64,000 bases of DNA from Nonomuraea candida (GTDB lineage: Bacteria; Actinomycetota; Actinomycetes; Streptosporangiales; Streptosporangiaceae), in the NCBI RefSeq assembly GCF_000725485.1, contig NZ_JOAG01000015.1, positions 124,001 through 188,000 on the forward strand, given 5' to 3'. Shown piece by piece: positions 57,951 to 64,000 of this stretch (its first letter is position 1; each line of letters begins with the position of its first letter). The notes beneath the pieces were generated by a model. That model was not told the DNA's origin, ran no database searches, and saw nothing but the letters and a program-made list of their open reading frames with translations. A program made the position numbers and the translations under genes.

Positions 57951-60900
57951 ATGCGCGATGAAATGGACGCGGTGGCGATCGTCGGAGTGGGCTGCCGGCT
58001 GCCCGGCGCGATCACGGACCTGGACGGGCTGTGGCAGGCGCTGGAGCAGGGGGCCGACCTGATCGGAGAGGTCCCGCCCGACCGCTTCGACGCGGCGCGC
58101 TGGGTGGACGAGGACTCTCCCCGGCCTGCCAAGAGCTACACCCGGGCAGGCGGATTCCTGGACGACATCGACCACTTCGACGCCGCCTACTTCCGGATCT
58201 CGCCGAAAGAGGCGGCGGCCATGGACCCCCAGCAGCGCCTGCTGCTGGAGATGACCGCCGAGGCCCTGGACGACGCCGGCATCGACGCCGCCGCCCTGGC
58301 CGGCACGGACACCGCCGTGTTCGTCGGGATCTCCGACAGCTCCTACGGCACCCGGCAGACGCTGCACACCGAGCAGGTCGGCCCGTACACGATGGCGGGC
58401 TCGGCCCTGTCGATCGCGGCCAACCGCATCTCGCACGTCTTCGACCTGCGCGGCCCGAGCATGGCGGTGGACACGGCCTGCTCGTCCTCGCTGCTGGCGG
58501 TGGAGCGGGCCTGCCGGGCGCTGGCGGCCGGCACGAGCCGGGTGGCGCTGGCCGGCGGGGTGAACGTGCTGCTCTCCCCGGCCGGCTACGTCGGGTTCAG
58601 CCAGGCGCGCATGTTGTCGCCCAGCGGCCGGTGCGCCGCCTTCTCCGCCCGGGCCGACGGGTTCGTGCGCGCGGAGGGCGGCGGGGTGGTGGTGCTGAAG
58701 CGGCTGGCCGACGCGCTGGCCGACGGCGACCGCGTGCACGCCGTCATCGCCGCCGCCGGCACCAACAACGACGGCCGCACGAACGGCCTGTCGCTGCCCA
58801 ACGCGGCGGCGCAGGAGGAGCTGCTGCGCCAGGTGTACGGGCGGGCCGGCCTCCACCCCGACGACCTCGTGTACGTCGAGGCGCACGGCACCGGCACCCA
58901 GGCGGGCGACCCCGCCGAATGCCTGGCCCTGGGGCGGGCGCTGGGCCGGGCCCGCACCCGGGGCGCGCTGCCCATCGGCTCGGTCAAGTCGAACGTGGGT
59001 CACCTGGAGCCCGCCTCGGGCATGGCGGGGCTGTTCAAGGCGCTGCTGGTGCTCCGGCACGGCGTCATCCCCGCCTCCCTGCACGCCGACGAGCTGAACC
59101 CGGGCATCGACTTCGACGGCCTGAACCTGTCCGTCGTCACCCGCGCCGCGCCGGTGAGCCTGCCCGCGGGCGGGCGGGTGCTGGCCGGCGTCAACTCCTT
59201 CGGGTTCGGCGGCAGCAACGTGCACGTCGCGCTCGCCGCCCCGCCGCAGATCGAGGCGCAAATCGAGGCGCAAATCGAGGCGCAGGTCGAGGCGCAGGTC
59301 GAGGCGCAGGTCGAGGCGCAGGTCGGGGCGCCGCCCGTACGGGAGCGGCTGGGGGCGCGGCTGCCCGTGGTGGTGTCGGCGCGCACGCGGCGCGCGCTGG
59401 AGCGGGCGGTCGAGCGGGCCGCCGGCCACCTGGACCGGCTCGGCGACGCGGACCCGGCGGCCTTCTACGACACCGCCTACACGGCGACGCGCCGGCGCGG
59501 GCTGCATCCGTACCGGGCCGCGGTGCTGGCGGACTCGCCGTCCCGCGCGGCGGCGGCGCTGCGCTCCCTCGTACGCGACGACGCCCCCGCCGTCACGGGC
59601 GGGGCGCGCGGCGACGAGACCAGTGCCGTGGCGTTCGGGGAGGGCGTGGAGCACGGCCGGGTGGCGTTCGTGTTCTCCGGCAACGGCTCGCAGTGGGCGG
59701 GCATGGGCGCCGACCTGCTGGAGCGCGACCGGGTGTTCCGCTCGGCCGTGGCGGAGGTGGACGCGGCGCTCACGCCGCTGCTGGGCTGGTCGGTGCTGCA
59801 CGAGCTGGCCCTGCCCGCGCGGCGGTGGCGGCTGTCGCTGACGGAGGTCGCGCAGCCGTTGTTGTTCGCGGTGCAGGCCGGCCTGGTGGCGATGTTGCGG
59901 GCGGCGGGCGTCCGGCCGGGGGCGGTGCTGGGGCACAGCGTCGGCGAGGTCGCCGCCGCGTACGCCGCCGGCGCGCTGACGCTGGAGCAGGCCGCCCGGG
60001 TGATCGCCGCGCGCGGCACCGCCCAGGCGGCCACCATGGGCATGGGGCGGATGGCCGCCGTCGCCCTGCCCGCGGAGCAGGCCCGGCAGGTGCTGGCCCG
60101 GTACCCCGGCGTGGAGCTGGCCGCCGTCAACAGCGACCGCGACGTCACCGTGGCCGGGCCCGAGGACCGGCTCAAGCAGCTCGGCGCGGACCTGGAGGCG
60201 GACGGGGTGTTCGTCCGCCGGCTCGACCTGGACTATCCGTTCCACAGCACCGCGATGGACGCCATCCGCGAGCCGCTGACCGCCGCCCTGGCCGGGCTGA
60301 CGCCGGGGCCGGCCGGGATCACGCTGGTGTCCACCGTGACCGGCGAGCCCGTGCGCGGCGAGGAGCTGACCGCCGATCACTGGTGGCGCAACGTGCGCGA
60401 GCCGGTGCTGTTCGGCGCCGCCGTCGAGCACGTCCTGCGCACCGGGCACGACGTGCTCGTCGAGGTGGGGCCGCACCCGGTGCTCCGCTCCTACCTGCGG
60501 CGCGTCTCCGGGCAGGCCCGCCGGCCCGCCTGCCTGGTGACCACCGTGCGCCGCGAGGAGCCCGGCCCCGCCACCATGGACCGCGCCGTCGCCACGCTCG
60601 TCGCCTCGGGGGCCCGGCTCGACTGGGACGGCTACTTCCCGCGTCCCGGCCGGGTGCGTACGCTGCCGTCCTACCCGTGGGAGCGCGAGCCGTTCGGCAT
60701 CGGCGGCCCCGACACCTGGACCCGCGGCAGCGGCACGGGCGCGCTGGACCATCCGCTGCTCGGCGAGCGGCTGCCCGCCCCGCACCCCACCTGGCACGGC
60801 CGGCTCGAACGCCCGCTCGCGCCCTGGCTGACCGACCACCGCATCGGCGACTCGGCCGTCATGCCCATGACCGGCTACGTCGAGATGGCGCTGGCCGCGG

Positions 60901-63900
60901 CGCGGCTGGCGCGTCAGGAGGACGGCCGGGCGATGGAGGCGGACCGGGCGATGGAGGTGGACCGGGCACGCGTCAGCCGGGCGCTGGTGCTCCCGGAAGG
61001 GCCCGACGCCCGCCCGCTGTACGTCCAGACCTTGCTGTCGCCGGAGACCGGCACCGTGATCGTCACCGGCACCGACGACGTGGGCCGCCCGCCGCAGGAG
61101 CACTTCCGCGCCCGGGTGCGCCCGCTGCTGCGCGAGAGCCCGCCGCCGCTGGACGTCGCCGCGCTGCGGGCCCGGGCGCGCACCGAGCTCGACGTGGACG
61201 ACTACTACCGGCGGGCGGCGCGGGGCGGGCTGGCGTACGGGCCGGCCTTCCGGGTGCTGACCGGTCTGTGGCGGGGCGAGGGCGAGGTGCTCGGCGCCTA
61301 CTCCGTGCCGGCGCAGGCCGAGGGGCGCTACCACGTGCACCCGGCGCTCCTCGACGGGGCGCTCCAGGCCGGGGTGTCGTGGCTGCTGGAGGCGCTGGAG
61401 CAGGGCGAGGCGTTCCTGCCGTCGGCGATCGGCGCGGTGCGGGTCCACCGCGCGCCGGCCGCCGAGGGGCTCTTCCACGTACGCGAGCGGGCGCGCGGCG
61501 ACGACGAGGCGCGCTGGGATCTCGTCGTCACCGACCCCGACGGCACGGTCGCCGTCGAGGTGGAGGGGTGCAGGCTGCGCCGCAGCGGGCTCAGCGCGGT
61601 CCTCCCGGTACGCCGCTTCCGCACCGAGCTGCGCGCCCGTCCTCATGACGACCTGCCGGGCGAGCCGTGGCCGCTGCCGGGGCCCGCGCTGATCGCGGAC
61701 GCGGCGGCCGAGGCCGTCGCCCCGGTGCGCCGGGCGTGGGACGCGCTGCGTTACGGCCGGTTCGCCGACCTCATGGAGAGCGCCTTCGCCCGCGCCCTGG
61801 CCGCCGCCCTGACCGAGGTGGCGCCCGCCGCCCGGGACGGCGTGACGCTCGCCGGCCTGGAGCGGGCCGGCCTGTCCCCGGACCGCACCGCCCTGGTCCG
61901 CCACGCCCTCCTCCTCCTGGAACGCCACGGCCTGGCGGAACTCGATCACGACCCTTCGGAGCCCGGACGCCATGGCCTGCCGAAGCCGGAGCGGGAGCGG
62001 GCCGGTTCGGAGGAAGCCGGGGACGGGTGCCGGTTCCGGCTGGTCGAGCCCGGCGGCGGACCCGGCGACGGCGGACCCAGTGACGGCGGGCGCGGCGGCG
62101 ACGGACGCGGCGGCGAGCTGTACGGTGCGGGGAATCCGTTCGCCGCCGAGCAGGCGCTGACCGCCCTGTGCGTGAGCCACCTGGAGCCCGTCCTGCGCGG
62201 GCGCCGCGACCCCGCCGCCCTGCGCACCTCCGGCGGCGGTGCGGAGCTGCTGGAGCAGGTGCGCGACATCGCGCCGCTCAGCCTGTACGGCAACCGGGTG
62301 GCGCGGGCCCTGGTGGCGGAGATCGCCCGGCGCTGGCCCGCGGACCGGCCGCTGCGCGTCCTGGAGGTGGGCGGCGGCACGGGCGGCACGGCCGCGGCGC
62401 TGCTGCCGATCCTGCCGGCCGACCGCACCCGCTACCTGTTCACCGACCCCGACGACCTGGCCGTGGGCCGGGCCCGGCGGCGGCTGGCCCGGTTCGACTT
62501 CGCCGACTTCCGGTGCTTCGACCCGGACGCCGACCCCGCCGGTCAGCGGCTGAGCCCCGGCGGATGGGACCTGGTGATCGCCGCCCACTCCCTGCACCTG
62601 GCCAAGGACCTCACCGGCGCGCTGCGCCGCCTGTCCCGGCTGCTGGTGCCCGGCGGCCAGCTCCTGGCCGTGGAGCCGCACCGCCCGCCGGTCGCCGCGT
62701 ACGCCGGCCTGCTGCCCGGTTACTGGGACGTCGCCGACTCCCGGCTGCGTCCCCGCTCTCCCCTCCCGGAGGCGGAGCGCTGGCCCGCGCTGCTGGCCGA
62801 GTCCGGGTACGGGGAGGTCACGCGCATCGGGGACACCGACGGCACGTGCTCGGTCCTGCTGGCCGCGGCCCAGGGCTCCCGGCCCCGCCCCACCCGGCCG
62901 GCGCTGAGCCCGTCCCAGACCTGGATCATCGTGACAGACCGGCCCCAGGATCAGGCAGCCGACCGGCCCCAGGATCGGGTGACGGACCGGCCCCAGGACC
63001 GGGCCCAAGGCGAGGCGGCGGGCCGGCCGCAGGGCTCTCTCGTCTCCGCGCTCGCGGACCTGGTGGCCGAGAGCGGCGGCAGGGCGGTGCCGGCCAGTGC
63101 GGCCCAGGGCCCGGCCGGGCTCCTGGCACACGTGCCGCCGGACGCCACGTCCGTGTCGTTCGCCCTCGTCCTGGAGCCCCCGCGGGCCACGAACACCGCC
63201 ATGAACAGCGCCACGAACACCGCCGTGAACACCGCCGTGAACACCGCCACGAACACCGCCGTGGACGCCGCGGAGGCCGTGGAGGCGGCCTGCCGGGGGG
63301 TGGCCGCGTTGCGCACGATCGCGGAGGCGTGCCGCGACCTGCCCCCCGCCATCCCGGCGACGCTGTGGCTGATCACCGGCCCCTGCGCCGCCCTGCCGGC
63401 CCCCGGCGAGGACGACACCACCGAGCGAGCCCCCGTGACCGCCCAGGACCGTCCGTCACAGGCCACGGTCCAGGGCGGGGCCGACCCGGCGAAGGCGGCC
63501 CTCGGCACGGCCCGGCCGGCGCCCGCGGGCGCGCAGGACGCGGCCGAGGTGGTGCATGCGGCCGTATGGGGGGCGGCGCGGTCGCTGGGGAACGAGCGGC
63601 CCGAGCTCACGGTGCGCCGGGTCTCCCTGCACCGCGCCGGTGACGCGCTCGCCGACGCCGCCCGGCTGCTCACCGAGCTGATGCGCCCCGGCGACGAGGA
63701 CGAGATCGTGCTGACCGGCCAGGGGCGTTTCGCCGCCCGTACCAGGGAGGTCGCCGAGCGGCCCGCCCGGCGGGCGGGCCGGGCTCCCTGCTCGCTGGTG
63801 ATCCGCGACCCGGGGCTGTCGCACCGGGTGACCTGGCGGGAGTCGCGCGTGCCCGAGCCCGCTCCGGGCGAGGTGCTGATCGAGGTCCGCGCGGCGGGCC

Positions 63901-64000
63901 TGAACTATCGTGACCTGGTCCACGCGGTCAACCTGCTCCCCAGCGAGGCGCTAGAGGCCACCGGCTCCCCGCTGGGCCTGGAGTGCGCGGGCGTGATCAC
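57951..64000 (+). CDS. type I polyketide synthase, KS-AT-DH-MT-ER... (3' end missing)
   Basis: Multidomain reducing PKS open to the window edge (2016 codons visible). Domains: KS with Cys177 (DTACSSS), His312 (EAHGTGT) and His351 (KSNVGH); AT with Ser663 (GHSVGE); DH with His963 (DHRIGDSAVMP, where the usual Gly of HxxxGxxxxP is shifted by one) and Asp1135 (HPALLDGAL); C-methyltransferase SAM motif LEVGGGTGG near 1472; start of an ER (AAGLNYRDL near 1982). KR and ACP are expected beyond 64000. The order resembles iterative highly reducing PKSs. Start at ATG 57951; GTG 57939 is an alternative. Linkers carry striking tandem repeats (IEAQ/VEAQ after the KS-AT junction, DRPQD and NTA repeats before the ER). 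Confidence 0.93.
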   Translation, partial: MRDEMDAVAIVGVGCRLPGAITDLDGLWQALEQGADLIGEVPPDRFDAARWVDEDSPRPAKSYTRAGGFLDDIDHFDAAYFRISPKEAAAMDPQQRLLLEMTAEALDDAGIDAAALAGTDTAVFVGISDSSYGTRQTLHTEQVGPYTMAGSALSIAANRISHVFDLRGPSMAVDTACSSSLLAVERACRALAAGTSRVALAGGVNVLLSPAGYVGFSQARMLSPSGRCAAFSARADGFVRAEGGGVVVLKRLADALADGDRVHAVIAAAGTNNDGRTNGLSLPNAAAQEELLRQVYGRAGLHPDDLVYVEAHGTGTQAGDPAECLALGRALGRARTRGALPIGSVKSNVGHLEPASGMAGLFKALLVLRHGVIPASLHADELNPGIDFDGLNLSVVTRAAPVSLPAGGRVLAGVNSFGFGGSNVHVALAAPPQIEAQIEAQIEAQVEAQVEAQVEAQVGAPPVRERLGARLPVVVSARTRRALERAVERAAGHLDRLGDADPAAFYDTAYTATRRRGLHPYRAAVLADSPSRAAAALRSLVRDDAPAVTGGARGDETSAVAFGEGVEHGRVAFVFSGNGSQWAGMGADLLERDRVFRSAVAEVDAALTPLLGWSVLHELALPARRWRLSLTEVAQPLLFAVQAGLVAMLRAAGVRPGAVLGHSVGEVAAAYAAGALTLEQAARVIAARGTAQAATMGMGRMAAVALPAEQARQVLARYPGVELAAVNSDRDVTVAGPEDRLKQLGADLEADGVFVRRLDLDYPFHSTAMDAIREPLTAALAGLTPGPAGITLVSTVTGEPVRGEELTADHWWRNVREPVLFGAAVEHVLRTGHDVLVEVGPHPVLRSYLRRVSGQARRPACLVTTVRREEPGPATMDRAVATLVASGARLDWDGYFPRPGRVRTLPSYPWEREPFGIGGPDTWTRGSGTGALDHPLLGERLPAPHPTWHGRLERPLAPWLTDHRIGDSAVMPMTGYVEMALAAARLARQEDGRAMEADRAMEVDRARVSRALVLPEGPDARPLYVQTLLSPETGTVIVTGTDDVGRPPQEHFRARVRPLLRESPPPLDVAALRARARTELDVDDYYRRAARGGLAYGPAFRVLTGLWRGEGEVLGAYSVPAQAEGRYHVHPALLDGALQAGVSWLLEALEQGEAFLPSAIGAVRVHRAPAAEGLFHVRERARGDDEARWDLVVTDPDGTVAVEVEGCRLRRSGLSAVLPVRRFRTELRARPHDDLPGEPWPLPGPALIADAAAEAVAPVRRAWDALRYGRFADLMESAFARALAAALTEVAPAARDGVTLAGLERAGLSPDRTALVRHALLLLERHGLAELDHDPSEPGRHGLPKPERERAGSEEAGDGCRFRLVEPGGGPGDGGPSDGGRGGDGRGGELYGAGNPFAAEQALTALCVSHLEPVLRGRRDPAALRTSGGGAELLEQVRDIAPLSLYGNRVARALVAEIARRWPADRPLRVLEVGGGTGGTAAALLPILPADRTRYLFTDPDDLAVGRARRRLARFDFADFRCFDPDADPAGQRLSPGGWDLVIAAHSLHLAKDLTGALRRLSRLLVPGGQLLAVEPHRPPVAAYAGLLPGYWDVADSRLRPRSPLPEAERWPALLAESGYGEVTRIGDTDGTCSVLLAAAQGSRPRPTRPALSPSQTWIIVTDRPQDQAADRPQDRVTDRPQDRAQGEAAGRPQGSLVSALADLVAESGGRAVPASAAQGPAGLLAHVPPDATSVSFALVLEPPRATNTAMNSATNTAVNTAVNTATNTAVDAAEAVEAACRGVAALRTIAEACRDLPPAIPATLWLITGPCAALPAPGEDDTTERAPVTAQDRPSQATVQGGADPAKAALGTARPAPAGAQDAAEVVHAAVWGAARSLGNERPELTVRRVSLHRAGDALADAARLLTELMRPGDEDEIVLTGQGRFAARTREVAERPARRAGRAPCSLVIRDPGLSHRVTWRESRVPEPAPGEVLIEVRAAGLNYRDLVHAVNLLPSEALEATGSPLGLECAGVI
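59240..59325 (+). repeat. 12-bp tandem repeats in the KS-AT linker of the PKS
   Basis: About seven copies of GAGGCGCAAATC/GAGGCGCAGGTC encode the peptide IEAQIEAQIEAQ followed by VEAQ units. In frame and between domains, so copy number would alter only linker length. Confidence 0.9.
63186..63265 (+). repeat. short tandem repeats in a PKS linker
   Basis: ACGAACACCGCC/GTGAACACCGCC-type 12-bp units encode repeated NTA(T/V) blocks ahead of the ER. A separate array at 62935-63005 encodes DRPQD repeats. Confidence 0.85.

Noticed and set aside
57621..63131. Uninterrupted 1836-codon frame on the minus strand opposite the PKS
   Set aside because: Its translation is low-complexity (Gly/Arg/His/Pro/Gln-rich) with no domain, whereas the plus strand encodes KS, AT, DH and MT motifs; it is a GC-driven shadow.

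Overview
The window comes from a high-GC Gram-positive actinomycete. Codons are strongly GC-biased at the third position, promoters are sparse, and the families are actinobacterial (AfsR/SARP regulator, DUF5709, mycothiol-type DinB proteins, type I PKS). I favour a Streptosporangiales (Nonomuraea-like) chromosome, but no marker here proves the genus.

Layout. (1) 1-4031: a peptide-type ABC importer (two permeases, two ATPases; the first permease is cut by the window edge) and a peptide deformylase. (2) 4107-24394: a phosphonate/phosphinate biosynthetic cluster. A ten-gene minus-strand operon (15580 down to 4486) encodes the early bialaphos/phosphinothricin steps: PEP mutase, phosphonopyruvate decarboxylase, phosphonoacetaldehyde reductase (PhpC), hydroxyethylphosphonate dioxygenase (PhpD), a PhpE dehydrogenase, an aldehyde dehydrogenase, the PhpF nucleotidyltransferase, a phosphoglycerate mutase homologue (PhpG), the enolase-like CPEP synthase (PhpH) and CPEP phosphonomutase. 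A plus-strand pair encodes a Tat-exported amidohydrolase and an MFS transporter. A second minus-strand operon encodes a TCA-like trio: citrate synthase homologue, MmgE/PrpD dehydratase homologue, NADP isocitrate dehydrogenase homologue. By analogy the trio would turn phosphinopyruvate plus acetyl-CoA into the 2-keto precursor of demethylphosphinothricin, an H-phosphinate glutamate analogue. No P-methylase, NRPS, N-acetyltransferase or dedicated aminotransferase is in the window. A 28-bp element (25/28 identical) lies upstream of both the amidohydrolase and the citrate synthase operons.

(3) 24570-33510: a SARP/NB-ARC/TPR regulator, then a phosphonate uptake and breakdown set (PhnE, PhnC, PhnD, FAD oxidoreductase on minus; GntR regulator and phosphonatase-like HAD hydrolase on plus). 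(4) 33576-45892: accessory genes: a frameshifted PaaX-like regulator, a DUF4261-like protein, a very large RHS/YD-repeat protein with three frame breaks and an Arg/Ala-rich tail, an Orn/Lys/Arg decarboxylase homologue, two acidic proteins (one DUF5709) and two nucleotidyltransferase-fold proteins. (5) 46044-53892: DinB/ArsR/SRPBCC genes, a glutamine synthetase homologue, a GAF-PP2C phosphatase and a TetR-MFS pair. (6) 54008-56450: a uracil-DNA-glycosylase-fold/ADP-ribosyltransferase fusion divergent from a macrodomain protein, a candidate ADP-ribosylation writer/eraser system. (7) 56752-64000: a FabH-like ketosynthase III and the first 6 kb of a reducing type I PKS (KS-AT-DH-MT-ER...), cut by the window edge, probably the start of a second biosynthetic cluster.

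Tandem repeats with units of 11-53 bp occupy many spacers, and several contain a copy of the neighbouring gene's end including its stop codon. No tRNA, rRNA, insertion sequence or CRISPR array was found. Functional calls rest on motifs and on remembered family sequences; no database search was possible.
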